A stretch of 64,000 bases of DNA from UBA7703 sp963667195 (GTDB taxonomy: Bacteria; Bacillota; Clostridia; Christensenellales; CAG-138): positions 806,001 through 870,000 of the forward strand of contig OY762962.1 of the NCBI GenBank assembly GCA_963667195.1, given 5' to 3'. Below are positions 44,395 to 52,692 of the stretch, piece after piece (the first letter of the stretch is position 1; every line of letters begins with the position of its first letter). Below the pieces are notes generated by a model, which was given only the letters and a program-made list of their open reading frames with translations, made no database searches and had not been told where the DNA came from. The position numbers and the translations under genes were made by a program.

Positions 44395-45996
44395 ATGACG
44401 CAGCAAATCAATTCTGCCGCCTCCGCAATCACGGGCGGAGACACGTATCTCGGCATCGAGTTCGGATCGACGCGCATCAAGGCCGTGCTGATCGGCAAAG
44501 ACCACGCGGTGCTTGCCTCCGGCGGACACAACTGGGAAAACCGTCTGGAAGGCGGATTCTGGACGTATTCGATGGAGGATGTGTTCGCGGGCCTGCAGGA
44601 CGCATACGCAAAGCTCGCGGCAAATGTGCAAAAAACCTACGGTGTGCCGCTGACCCGCGTGGGCGCGATGGGCGTCTCCGCGATGATGCATGGCTACCTT
44701 GCGTTTGACAAGGAGGACAAGCTGCTTGCGCCCTTCCGCACCTGGCGCAACACCACCACGGGGCAGGCGGCGGATGCGCTCACCAAGCGCTTCGGCTTCA
44801 ACATTCCCCAGCGCTGGAGCATTTCGCACCTGTATCAGGCGATGCTGGGTCGAGAAAGCCACGTCGGCTCCGTCGCGTTTTTGACCACGCTGGCGGGTTA
44901 TATCCACTACCGCCTCACGGGCGAAAAGGTGATCGGCATCGGCGACGGCTCCGGCATGTTCCCGATCGACTCCACGAAGTTTTGCTACGACAAGGCAATG
45001 CTCGATTCCTTCCAGCAGTTGGTGAAGGCCGAAGGTTACGGCTGGGATATCGCAGATGTGCTGCCGAAGCTACTCTGCGCGGGTGAAGCCGCGGGCAAGC
45101 TCACGGCAGACGGCGCAAAGCTCGTCGATCCCACCAGCACGCTGACGAGCGGCATCCCCTTCTGCCCGCCGGAAGGCGACGCGGGCACGGGTATGGTCGC
45201 GACCAACGCCGTGCGCCAACGCACGGGCAACGTCAGCGCGGGCACGAGCGTGTTCGCCATGCTGGTGCTGGAAAAAGCGCTCTCGCGCTACTATACCGAG
45301 GTGGACATGGTGACCACGCCCGCAGGCGACCCGGTCGCGATGGTGCACTGCAACAACTGCACGAGCGATATCGACGCGTGGATTCGCCTCTTTGGCGAGG
45401 CGGCGACGGCGCTTGGCGCGGAATACGACGAGCGCACGCTCTATCAAACAATGTATAAAAAAGCGCTGGAAGGTTCGCCCGACTGCGGTGGCATCCTAAC
45501 GTTTAACTATCTCTCCGGCGAGCCGGTGACCAACATGGACGAAGGCCGTCCGCTCCTGTTCCGCAAGCCCGACGCTGCGTTTTCGCTCGCGAACGTCATG
45601 CGCGCGCACCTAACCTCCGCCGTCGCGTCGCTTCGCATCGGCATGGACATCCTCGATGCAGAGCATGTCGAGCTGGACGCGATGACCGGACACGGCGGAT
45701 TCTTTAAAGCCGAGGGCATCGGGCAGAAGATCATGTCCGCGGCGCTGGGTACCCCCGTCACCGTCATGGAGACGGCGGGCGAAGGCGGACCCTGGGGTAT
45801 GGCGGTGCTCGCCGCATACTTAACGAACAAGTCCGCGGGCGAGTCGCTTTCGGACTATCTGACCAAGCGCGTGTTCCAGAGCGCAAAGAGCGTGACTGTC
45901 TCCGCAAGCGAAGCGGAAGCCGCGGGCTTTGCCGCGTTTATGGAAGGCTACAAGCGGGCGCTTTCCGTCGAGTGCGCGGCGGTTGCCGCGTATTGA
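44395..45996 (+). CDS. araB: FGGY-family L-ribulokinase
   Basis: 533 residues. The FGGY fold has N-terminal EFGSTRIKAVLIG and the substrate region around WRNTTTGQAAD; the nucleotide region is near ETAGEGGPWGMAVLAAY. It is of the alternative type found with AraA/AraD in Clostridia rather than E. coli-like AraB, so the specific assignment rests partly on its place between araR and araD. It phosphorylates L-ribulose to L-ribulose 5-phosphate. GAGGCATGTT lies before the ATG. Confidence 0.85.
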   Translation: MTQQINSAASAITGGDTYLGIEFGSTRIKAVLIGKDHAVLASGGHNWENRLEGGFWTYSMEDVFAGLQDAYAKLAANVQKTYGVPLTRVGAMGVSAMMHGYLAFDKEDKLLAPFRTWRNTTTGQAADALTKRFGFNIPQRWSISHLYQAMLGRESHVGSVAFLTTLAGYIHYRLTGEKVIGIGDGSGMFPIDSTKFCYDKAMLDSFQQLVKAEGYGWDIADVLPKLLCAGEAAGKLTADGAKLVDPTSTLTSGIPFCPPEGDAGTGMVATNAVRQRTGNVSAGTSVFAMLVLEKALSRYYTEVDMVTTPAGDPVAMVHCNNCTSDIDAWIRLFGEAATALGAEYDERTLYQTMYKKALEGSPDCGGILTFNYLSGEPVTNMDEGRPLLFRKPDAAFSLANVMRAHLTSAVASLRIGMDILDAEHVELDAMTGHGGFFKAEGIGQKIMSAALGTPVTVMETAGEGGPWGMAVLAAYLTNKSAGESLSDYLTKRVFQSAKSVTVSASEAEAAGFAAFMEGYKRALSVECAAVAAY

Positions 45997-46022
45997 CGCG
46001 GGCAACGGGAGGAAATGGAACT

Positions 46023-46718
46023 ATGCTGGAAGAACTCAAACAACAGGTCTGGCAGGCGAACCTGCAACTGCCGAAGCTCAACCTCGTCGCGTTCACGTGG
46101 GGAAACGTCAGCGCAATCGACCGCGCAAGCGGCGTGATGGTCATCAAGCCCTCGGGCGTGACCTATGAGGCGATGCGCGCGGATCAGATGGTCTGCGTCG
46201 ATCTCGCGAGCGGCGAGGTCGTCGAGGGCGACCTTCGTCCATCCTCCGACACGCCGACGCATCTCGTGCTGTATCGCGCGTTTCCGACGATCGGCGGCAT
46301 CGTGCACACGCACTCCCGCTGGGCGACCATCTTCGCGCAGGCGGGACGCGACATCCCCGCGCTGGGCACCACGCACGCGGACTATTTCTACGGCGATATC
46401 CCCGTAACGCGCCCGCTGAGCAAGAGCGAAATCGAGGGTGCCTACGAACTCGAGACCGGCAACGTCATCGTCGAGACCATGCGCGGCATCGGCCCCATCG
46501 CCATGCCCGCAATCCTCGTGCAGGAGCACGGCCCGTTCGCCTGGGGCAAGGACGCGCAAGAGGCGGTCTATCACGCGGCGGTGCTGGAAGAAGCAGCCAT
46601 GATGGCTTGGCACACGCTCGCGCTCGCGCCGAGCGCGCACCTCAACCCCACGCTGATGGACAAGCACTACCTGCGCAAACACGGCAAAAACGCCTATTAC
46701 GGTCAGGAAAAGCACTGA
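46023..46718 (+). CDS. araD: L-ribulose-5-phosphate 4-epimerase
   Basis: 231 residues, exactly the size of E. coli AraD. The ATG at 46023 follows GGGAGGAAA; a longer reading from 45972 overlaps araB and is rejected. Class II aldolase features: zinc-binding His pair in GIVHTHSRWATIF, GTTHADYFYGDIP, and a third His in VQEHGPFAWG. It converts L-ribulose 5-phosphate to D-xylulose 5-phosphate, completing the pathway with AraA and AraB. Confidence 0.96.
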   Translation: MLEELKQQVWQANLQLPKLNLVAFTWGNVSAIDRASGVMVIKPSGVTYEAMRADQMVCVDLASGEVVEGDLRPSSDTPTHLVLYRAFPTIGGIVHTHSRWATIFAQAGRDIPALGTTHADYFYGDIPVTRPLSKSEIEGAYELETGNVIVETMRGIGPIAMPAILVQEHGPFAWGKDAQEAVYHAAVLEEAAMMAWHTLALAPSAHLNPTLMDKHYLRKHGKNAYYGQEKH

Positions 46719-46782
46719 TTCTTTGATTAGCAAACGCGCAAATAGACGTTCCGAAACGTCCAGTTTCTTTAATGCGGGAGGC

Positions 46783-46925
46783 TTTGGTGGCGCGGGCGGA
46801 TGATATCCGCCCCTACATCAGTTCTTGCGGAGTATCCCGAATCGCGAAACTATTTGATTCGATTTAGACTTAGATTTTCTGGTGCGCGTGTAGAGGCGGA
46901 TATCATCCGCCCGCGAAGTTCCACC
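46783..46925. repeat. Palindromic MITE/REP-like intergenic element
   Basis: Two 26-bp arms in inverted orientation (46792-46817 and 46889-46914) differ at one base, and each arm is itself a near-palindrome around GCGGATGATATCCGC. A second shorter match (TTTGGTGG / CCACCAAA) flanks them at 46784 and 46920. The ~70-bp centre has no coding capacity. This looks like a small non-autonomous or REP-type repeat, similar in arm sequence to the hairpin at 41257. Confidence 0.6.
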
Positions 46926-46932
46926 AAAATTC

Positions 46933-46978
46933 AAAAAGCTGTCCGAGAAAGAAATACCTTTCCGAACAGCTTTTTTTT
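46933..46978 (+). terminator. Terminator downstream of araD
   Basis: A stem of AAAAAGCTGT with ACAGCTTTTT (plus an inner CCGAGAAAG/CTTTCCG-like pairing) ends in T8. It lies after the palindromic element and before the DUF362 promoter; the A-run on the other side could also make it work on the minus strand. Confidence 0.8.
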
Positions 46979-47008
46979 GCTCCATCCCCATCCTTCACAA
47001 GATTTTGT

Positions 47009-47037
47009 TTGATTGCGATACGCTTCCGCGCTACACT
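47009..47037 (+). promoter_or_regulatory. Predicted promoter of DUF362 gene
   Basis: TTGATT (47009-47014) and TACACT (47032-47037) are separated by 17 bp, about 68 nt before the start codon. Confidence 0.55.
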
Positions 47038-47110
47038 GTTGATAATCGGGTAATCACATTCCCCATAGTCCCGATTCAAGCATCGCACTTATTTAGGAGG
47101 AGCAATAACC

Positions 47111-48253
47111 ATGTCAGACGTGGCAATCATATCCTGTACCAGCTACGAGGACGCAGAAGTCCAGAAGGCAATCGAGCGCGGAATCGCGCTGCTCGGCGGC
47201 GCGGAGAAGTTCGTGCGACCCAACGAGAAAATCCTGCTCAAGCTCAACTGGCTCTCCGGTGACCCGCCGGAAAAATGCGTCACCACGCACCCCGCCGTGT
47301 TCCGCGCGGTAGCCACCGTGTTTCAGCGCGCGGGCGCGCAGCTTTCCTATGGCGATTCACCGGGATTTCAGTCCTCCGAGGTTGCCGCGAAAAAGACCGG
47401 CGCAGCCGAGGTTGCCGAGCAGCTCGGTATTCCGCTCGGCGATTTTCGCGCGGGGCAAGAGGTACACTTTAGCGAAGGACGGCAGAACAAACGCTTCATG
47501 ATCTCCAACGCGGTGTTGGAGAGCGACGGCGTCATCAGCCTGCCGAAGATGAAGACGCACGCGTTTCAGCGCGTGACAGGTGCGGTCAAAAACCAGTTTG
47601 GCTGCATCCCCGGCGCGCTCAAGGGCGAGTTCCACGTGAAGATTCCGAGCGCGCGCGATTTCGCGAAGATGTTGATCGATCTCAACACGTTTGTCCACCC
47701 GCGCCTCTACGTCATGGACGGCGTCATGGCGATGGAGGGCAATGGCCCGCGCGGCGGCGACCCGCGCCAGATGAACGTGCTGCTGTTTTCCACCGACCCG
47801 ATCGCGCTGGACGCGACGATGTGCAGGCTCATGAACCTCGACCCCGCGCTGGTGCTCACCAATCTCTCGGGCGCGGAGCAGGGCGCGGGCACCTACCGCG
47901 CGGAGGAGATCAACCTCCTCGGCGATCCGCTGGAGAACTTCATCGCGAAGGACTTCGTCGTCAACCGCGAACCGGAAGCAACCGAGACCAAGCGCGCGCA
48001 GCCGGGCTTCATCAAGGCGGCACTCACGCCAAGGCCCTATATCATTGCCGAAAAATGCGTGCGCTGCGGCATCTGCGTCAACATGTGCCCCGTGACGCCG
48101 AAGGTCGTCAACTGGCACGACGGCAACAAGCAGAACCCGCCGAGCTACCAATACGACCGCTGCATCCGCTGCTATTGCTGTCAGGAAGTCTGCCCCGAGA
48201 GCGCGATTCAGGTTAAAGTACCGTTTTTACGCAAGATTCTGGATCGTAAATAA
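47111..48253 (+). CDS. DUF362 protein with two [4Fe-4S] ferredoxin motifs
   Basis: 380 residues. The DUF362 domain covers about 1-290 (KILLKLNWLSG, LPKMKTHAFQRVTGAVKNQFGCIPG). The C-terminus has two ferredoxin clusters: CVRCGICVNMCP from about 316 and CIRCYCCQEVCP from about 351. It is a cytoplasmic iron-sulfur protein typical of anaerobes; its reaction is unknown. AGGAGG precedes the ATG. It is a single-gene unit between the arabinose and pilus regions and has no evident link to either. Confidence 0.88.
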   Translation: MSDVAIISCTSYEDAEVQKAIERGIALLGGAEKFVRPNEKILLKLNWLSGDPPEKCVTTHPAVFRAVATVFQRAGAQLSYGDSPGFQSSEVAAKKTGAAEVAEQLGIPLGDFRAGQEVHFSEGRQNKRFMISNAVLESDGVISLPKMKTHAFQRVTGAVKNQFGCIPGALKGEFHVKIPSARDFAKMLIDLNTFVHPRLYVMDGVMAMEGNGPRGGDPRQMNVLLFSTDPIALDATMCRLMNLDPALVLTNLSGAEQGAGTYRAEEINLLGDPLENFIAKDFVVNREPEATETKRAQPGFIKAALTPRPYIIAEKCVRCGICVNMCPVTPKVVNWHDGNKQNPPSYQYDRCIRCYCCQEVCPESAIQVKVPFLRKILDRK

Positions 48254-48278
48254 CATTTCGCCGAAGCTCAACCGACAA

Positions 48279-48312
48279 AAAAAGAGGGGTTGCAATGCAT
48301 CCTCTCTTGTGT
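48279..48312. terminator. Terminator between convergent DUF362 and tadG-like genes
   Basis: AAGAGGGG pairs with CCTCTCTT (one mismatch) around a TGCAATGCA loop; A7 stands on the left and a T-rich stretch on the right, so it can act both ways. Confidence 0.6.
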
Positions 48313-48351
48313 TTTGTTTGCACTTAATTGAGTCGAGCAATTCAACCAACA

Positions 48352-49503
48352 TTACTCGCAAAGCGAAATCGTTCCTCCGGGCATGAAGTCCAGATCGCTC
48401 GAGCCGGAGATGATCTTCACGTTGGAACCCGTGATGAGGATGTTCTTCGCGATGACTCTGCCGTAGATCGTGATGTTGTTTGCGTAGATACCAATCGTTC
48501 CGTTCGGCGCATAGAGCGTTCCGTAGATGGTCAAGCCGCTCGTTGAAAAGCTGATATCTCCGTTGACCGAATAGATACACACCGATGCGCTGCTGTTGTT
48601 TTTGATCGTATTTCCGGCCAGCTGGATATTCTTCTCGGCGCAGATGGATCCCTGTCCGGAAAACGAGCAGGTAGCAATCTGGATCGCTCCGCTGGAATAG
48701 ATCGACGAATCCACGTTGATTGCGTTGCCGTTGAGCAGCTTCGTCTCCCAGCTGTTGATCATATATGCGGTTCCGGCAGCCGTCGCTTCATTCTTGATGT
48801 CCTGCCAGAATGTCGGCATCGTGATGACCGCAGCCGGACTCTGCACGCGGGTCGGCACGTTGATCTTGCTCGCGTCGCCGTTGATTTGAATCGAGGAACC
48901 CTGGCAGGTGCCTCCGATCGTCAGGTTTGCGACGCTTGAGGAGAAGCTGGACACCGACTCCATATCGCCCGAAACCTTTTGTGTGCTGCCGTTCATCTGG
49001 AGCGTATAGTTGGAGTGCACGCTGCCGGTGACGTCAAACGAATCGGTATAGAGTCCCAACAAGGAGTTGACCCCGCCGGAGAACAGCGCGTATCCAAAGG
49101 CGCCGTTTGCGTTGCTCTTTTGCGCGACGGCGCGCGCGGAAACCACCGTGCTGTTTAAGCCGATCACCCGCGCAAATGTGTACTGCACCGTACGCGTGCA
49201 GACGACTTCAATCTTGCTTGCGTTGCCGTTATAGGGCGTCGTCGCCGTTGTGTTGACGGTGTCCACCCCGTTGAGTCCCGCATATTGCTTTGCCGCGTTT
49301 TTGGCGGCCGTCACATCCGGCAGGCTCTTTGCCGCGGCAAGCGCCGCCGCGTCCGCCGCGTTTTGAAGCTGTCCCTGCGTCACCGTCACTTGACCGATAT
49401 CGACCACCAGCGCCGCAACCCCGCAAAGCAGGGCGATAGAGACCACGACAATCACGATGGATTGACCGCATTCGCGAGTGAACCAGTTTCTCAGCGCGCG
49501 CAT
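48352..49503 (-). CDS. TadG-like pilus-associated protein with beta-helix tail, copy 1
   Basis: 383 residues from the ATG at 49503 (GGAGG 7 nt upstream); the frame continues 66 nt further but without a site. The N-terminus has the TadE/G form: G-Q-S before a single membrane helix (about 13-36), then the QNAADAAALAAA segment. The C-terminal half is repetitive short strands (GDISFSTSGLTIYGTLYAPNG, ITIYGRVIAKN, NVKIISG) like a right-handed beta-helix, ending SLCE. Position +5 after the putative prepilin cleavage Gly is not Glu, unlike true pilins. It is probably a membrane-anchored surface part of the Tad pilus encoded downstream. Confidence 0.75.
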   Translation of the reverse strand: MRALRNWFTRECGQSIVIVVVSIALLCGVAALVVDIGQVTVTQGQLQNAADAAALAAAKSLPDVTAAKNAAKQYAGLNGVDTVNTTATTPYNGNASKIEVVCTRTVQYTFARVIGLNSTVVSARAVAQKSNANGAFGYALFSGGVNSLLGLYTDSFDVTGSVHSNYTLQMNGSTQKVSGDMESVSSFSSSVANLTIGGTCQGSSIQINGDASKINVPTRVQSPAAVITMPTFWQDIKNEATAAGTAYMINSWETKLLNGNAINVDSSIYSSGAIQIATCSFSGQGSICAEKNIQLAGNTIKNNSSASVCIYSVNGDISFSTSGLTIYGTLYAPNGTIGIYANNITIYGRVIAKNILITGSNVKIISGSSDLDFMPGGTISLCE

Positions 49504-49615
49504 AGAAGAGCCTCCGTGATCCTGATGCAAGCTGCCCGTATTCGGGTAATTTTCGCTTCCAGGCTTCATTCCGTTACATCATTCATCGTAAAATAGTATG
49601 AAATCCACTAATGAT

Positions 49616-49643
49616 AGTATAGTGAGGCGAAGAAAAAAGTCAA
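49616..49643 (-). promoter_or_regulatory. Predicted promoter of tadG-like copy 1
   Basis: TTGACT (49638-49643) and TATACT (49616-49621) on the minus strand, 16 bp apart, with a leader of about 110 nt. Confidence 0.7.
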
Positions 49644-49728
49644 GAATCATCTATCATTTCACCCGATTCACGCAGGCTTCTGTTGCTATTTTTACAACAG
49701 ATCAGATGATTCTGTCGATCAACAAAAA

Positions 49729-49748
49729 AGGATGCCTTACGGCATCCT
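49729..49748 (-). terminator. Terminator of tadG-like copy 2
   Basis: The minus strand forms AGGATGCC / GGCATCCT with a 4-nt loop and T6 directly after, 56 nt past the stop codon of copy 2. Confidence 0.85.
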
Positions 49749-49803
49749 CGTTCGTTAGTTCGTGTTTTTACTGATGCTTGTTTCGCCCGCTATCGGGTTG
49801 GTT

Positions 49804-50949
49804 CTACTCGCAGAGGGAAACCGTACCTTCTTGCAGGAATCCGAGATCGCTTGTGTCTGAATGAATTGCAACGTTTGATCCGCTGATAATGACCTCTTTG
49901 GCAATCACCCTGCCATAGATCGTGATGTTATCGCCATAGATGCCGATCTTTCCGTTTGGCGCATACAGCGTTCCATAGACGGTCAAGCCGGAGGACGAAA
50001 TGCTGATGTCCCCATCAACCGAGTAAATACATACCGCGGTGCCGGAGTCGGTCTTGAGCGTATTGCCGCTGATGCCGATGCTCTTCTTGGCGCAGATGGT
50101 GCCCTCGCCTTTAAACGAGCTACCCGCAATCGTGATTCCGCCATTGACGTAGATCGATTTGTCGATGTTGATTCCGTTGCCGGTGAAAACTTTTGTTTCC
50201 CACTCATTGATCATATAGGACGTGCCGGAAGCATCCGCCTTCGACTTCACGTCGGTGGAGAAATCCGGCATTGGAATCACGGCGGCAGGCGTAGAGATTC
50301 TCTCCGCGACGTAGACACTGCCTGAGTTGGCGGGCACGATCAGGTGCGCCGCCTGACAGGTTCCGCCGATTGTGAGCTTCGTAATATATGCCTCAAGCTG
50401 GTTCACCGCTTCCGCATTGCCCGTGATCTCCTGATTGTTGCCCGCGATTTGAATGGAGCCATTTGCGTGAATGCTGCCCGTAATCTGCAGGTTGTTGGAG
50501 TAAAGCATGCCGGTGCCGCCGGAGAACAGTGCGTAGCCGAAGCAGCCGTTGGTAGCTCCGCTTTTCTCCGCGACGGCGCGCGCGGTGACAACCTTGCTAT
50601 CCACGCCGAAAATGCGGGCGAACGCATACGGTACCGACATGGTGCAAACGACCTCAACCTGCTTTGCGTTCCCGTTATACGGCGAGGTAACTGCGGTATG
50701 CCCGGCGGGCACGCCGTTGAGCACCGCGTACTGATCTGCTGTGCTGGTTGCGGAAGCGACATCCGGCAGGTTGCCGGCAGCTGCCAACGCCGCGGCATCC
50801 GCAGCGTTTTGCAGTTTCCCTTGCGCCACGGAAATCATGCCGACATCGACAACCATCGCCGCGGTTCCGCAAAGCGCCGCAATAGCGAATGCAACAAGCA
50901 CGAGAGATTGTCCGATTTCACGTCTGATCCATTTTTTTATCAAGCGCAT
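49804..50949 (-). CDS. TadG-like pilus-associated protein with beta-helix tail, copy 2
   Basis: 381 residues; AAGGAGGA precedes the ATG. Same layout as copy 1: G-Q-S at 13-15, membrane helix 16-36, QNAADAAALAAA at about 47, then a variable middle (about 135-230) and a strongly conserved beta-helix end (ICAKKSIGISGNTLK, VCIYSVDGDIS, ITIYGRVIAKE, SLCE). The Cys before FGYALFSGG is present here and in copy 3 but is Ala in copy 1. It is transcribed on its own between a promoter and a terminator. Confidence 0.75.
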   Translation of the reverse strand: MRLIKKWIRREIGQSLVLVAFAIAALCGTAAMVVDVGMISVAQGKLQNAADAAALAAAGNLPDVASATSTADQYAVLNGVPAGHTAVTSPYNGNAKQVEVVCTMSVPYAFARIFGVDSKVVTARAVAEKSGATNGCFGYALFSGGTGMLYSNNLQITGSIHANGSIQIAGNNQEITGNAEAVNQLEAYITKLTIGGTCQAAHLIVPANSGSVYVAERISTPAAVIPMPDFSTDVKSKADASGTSYMINEWETKVFTGNGINIDKSIYVNGGITIAGSSFKGEGTICAKKSIGISGNTLKTDSGTAVCIYSVDGDISISSSGLTVYGTLYAPNGKIGIYGDNITIYGRVIAKEVIISGSNVAIHSDTSDLGFLQEGTVSLCE

Positions 50950-51070
50950 CCTGCATTCCTCCTTCGACGATCATTACCGTGTCTATTTATTACACGTATT
51001 GTCGTATTATTTATACTCGTTGTAACTTATTGCCCGCTTTTTATCTTGAAATCTCTTGTTCGTATATTTG

Positions 51071-51099
51071 ATCGTATACCGAATGCTCAAAATAATCAA
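51071..51099 (-). promoter_or_regulatory. Predicted promoter of tadG-like copy 2
   Basis: TTGATT (51094-51099) and TACGAT (51071-51076) on the minus strand with a 17-bp spacer; leader about 120 nt, like the other two copies. The 328-bp gap has no gene. Confidence 0.5.
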
Positions 51100-51188
51100 G
51101 TAATTTCGCGATTTTTCACAAATCGCGCACGGTTTCGGTTGCCTTATCATCCTGCGATTTCGACGCTGATTATGTAACAATTAGAAAA

Positions 51189-51210
51189 GAGGACGTATCC
51201 CTGCGTCCTC
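51189..51210 (-). terminator. Terminator of tadG-like copy 3
   Basis: The minus strand forms GAGGACG / CGTCCTC followed by TTTTCTAATT, 68 nt past the stop codon of copy 3. Confidence 0.75.
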
Positions 51211-51277
51211 TCGTGTAACAATTCATATGTTTTAGAATGACAAAATCCGACTTGCCCTTTCGCTTCTAAAAAGCGCA

Positions 51278-52429
51278 CTACTCGCAAAGTGAAACCGATC
51301 CACCCGGAAGAAATCCGAGATCACCGGATCCGGAGATGATATGGACATTGGAACCCGAAATCTCAATCTCCTTCGCAATCACGCGGCCATAGATTGTGAT
51401 GTTGCTCATGTAGATACCGATCTTCCCGTTTGGCGCATATAGCGTGCCGTAGATCGTGATGCCCGATGCGGAGAGATTGATGTTGCCATCGACCGAGTAG
51501 ATGCAAACCGCGGTACCGGTGTCGCTCTTGAGCGTGTTTCCGCTGATGCCGATGTTCTTCTTGGCGCAGATGGTTCCCTGTCCTTTGAACGAACTGCCGG
51601 CAATATTGATTCCGCCGTTACAGTAGATCGACTTATCAATGTTGATTCCGTTGCCGGAGAAGTTCTGCGTTTCCCACTCGTTGATCATATACGCGGTTCC
51701 GGAAGCGGTCGCCTCCGCCTTCACGCCAGCCGAGAGATCCGGCATGTCAATGGTGGGCGCCGCGATTGACACGCGATTGCCAACATAGACCGCACCGGTA
51801 TTCGTCGGAACATTGATATTCGCCGCCTGGCAGGTCCCCGTGATGGTGATGTTGCTGACATAGGCTTCAACCTGTGTCACACCTTCCACGTTGCCTGTGA
51901 AATCCTGGTTGCTACCGGAGATAAACACGTTGCCGTTTGCGTGGGTGTTGCCCGTCACCTCAAGATTGCTCGTATACAGGCCCATTCTGCCCGTTCCGCC
52001 GGAGAAAAGCGCATAGCCAAAGCAACCGCCGGAAGAACCCGTCTTTTCCGCGACCGCACGGGCGGTTACCGTCGTGCTTTTGATTCCAATGACGCGCGCA
52101 AAGGTGTATTGCACCGTCTTGGTGCAGACGACCTCAACCTTGTTTGCGTTTCCTTTATATGGCGTGGTGGTCGTTGTGTCCGCCGCGGAAACCCCGTTGA
52201 GCTCCGCAAACGCATCTGCAGTGGTAGCGGCGGCAGAGGCGGAGGGCAGCTCATTAGCAGCAGCAAGCGCCGCAGCATCGGCCGCGTTTTGCAGCTTTCC
52301 CTGTGCCACGGAAACCATGCCGGTGTCGACGACGAGCGCCGCAACGCCGCACAGCATAGCAATGGTGAACGCCACCAGAACGATGGACTGTCCACCTTCA
52401 AACTTGAGCCATTTTTTGATAAACCGCAT
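51278..52429 (-). CDS. TadG-like pilus-associated protein with beta-helix tail, copy 3
   Basis: 383 residues from the ATG at 52429 (GGAGGGACG upstream); the upstream in-frame extension of 40 codons is rejected for lack of a site and odd composition. It has the same TadE/G-like membrane anchor and QNAADAAALAAA segment. The tail is close to copy 2 (GQGTICAKKNIGISGNTLK, VCIYSVDGNINL, PGGSVSLCE), while the middle differs. It has the strongest promoter of the three. A structural or adhesive role at the pilus tip or cell surface is inferred. Confidence 0.75.
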   Translation of the reverse strand: MRFIKKWLKFEGGQSIVLVAFTIAMLCGVAALVVDTGMVSVAQGKLQNAADAAALAAANELPSASAAATTADAFAELNGVSAADTTTTTPYKGNANKVEVVCTKTVQYTFARVIGIKSTTVTARAVAEKTGSSGGCFGYALFSGGTGRMGLYTSNLEVTGNTHANGNVFISGSNQDFTGNVEGVTQVEAYVSNITITGTCQAANINVPTNTGAVYVGNRVSIAAPTIDMPDLSAGVKAEATASGTAYMINEWETQNFSGNGINIDKSIYCNGGINIAGSSFKGQGTICAKKNIGISGNTLKSDTGTAVCIYSVDGNINLSASGITIYGTLYAPNGKIGIYMSNITIYGRVIAKEIEISGSNVHIISGSGDLGFLPGGSVSLCE

Positions 52430-52556
52430 TACGTCCCTCCGCAGCAGGAGCATATTCCTACCAAGCCGAATCATTACATCGTAACCTTGAATTTCCGTAT
52501 TTCTATTGAAATAGCTAAAATAACAATAGATGGTGCCATTTTTCACCACTTAATTT

Positions 52557-52584
52557 ATTATATTGCATTCAGCGCAAATGTCAA
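52557..52584 (-). promoter_or_regulatory. Consensus promoter of tadG-like copy 3
   Basis: Perfect TTGACA (52579-52584) and TATAAT (52557-52562) on the minus strand, spacer 16 bp, leader about 125 nt. It suggests high constitutive expression. Confidence 0.85.
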
Positions 52585-52619
52585 GAAGTTCTCATGTAAC
52601 AGATTATCGCTAAAAATAC

Positions 52620-52648
52620 GGCCCGACGCGCCAAAACAGAGCCGGGCC
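52620..52648 (-). terminator. Terminator of GT-C gene
   Basis: The minus strand pairs GGCCCG with CGGGCC around a 17-nt loop, then continues GTATTTTT. It lies 45 nt past the glycosyltransferase stop codon. Confidence 0.65.
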
Positions 52649-52692
52649 TTGTTACAATCTACTTCAGGTTCTGTGTGATTGATGCAATTTTG

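Noticed and set aside
46719..47008. Insertion sequence remnant downstream of araD
   Set aside because: No transposase fragment is readable; only the palindromic element and a terminator are supported.
48352..52429. Tandem repeats suggesting a CRISPR or phage tail-fibre cluster
   Set aside because: The similarity is between whole genes with TadE/G anchors, not short spaced repeats, and no phage genes are nearby.
50949..52480. Short GTAATGAT-type motif shared by the leaders of TadG-like copies 2 and 3
   Set aside because: The distance to the start codon differs (about 21 and 41 nt) and copy 1 has only a partial match, so it is not reliable as a regulatory element.
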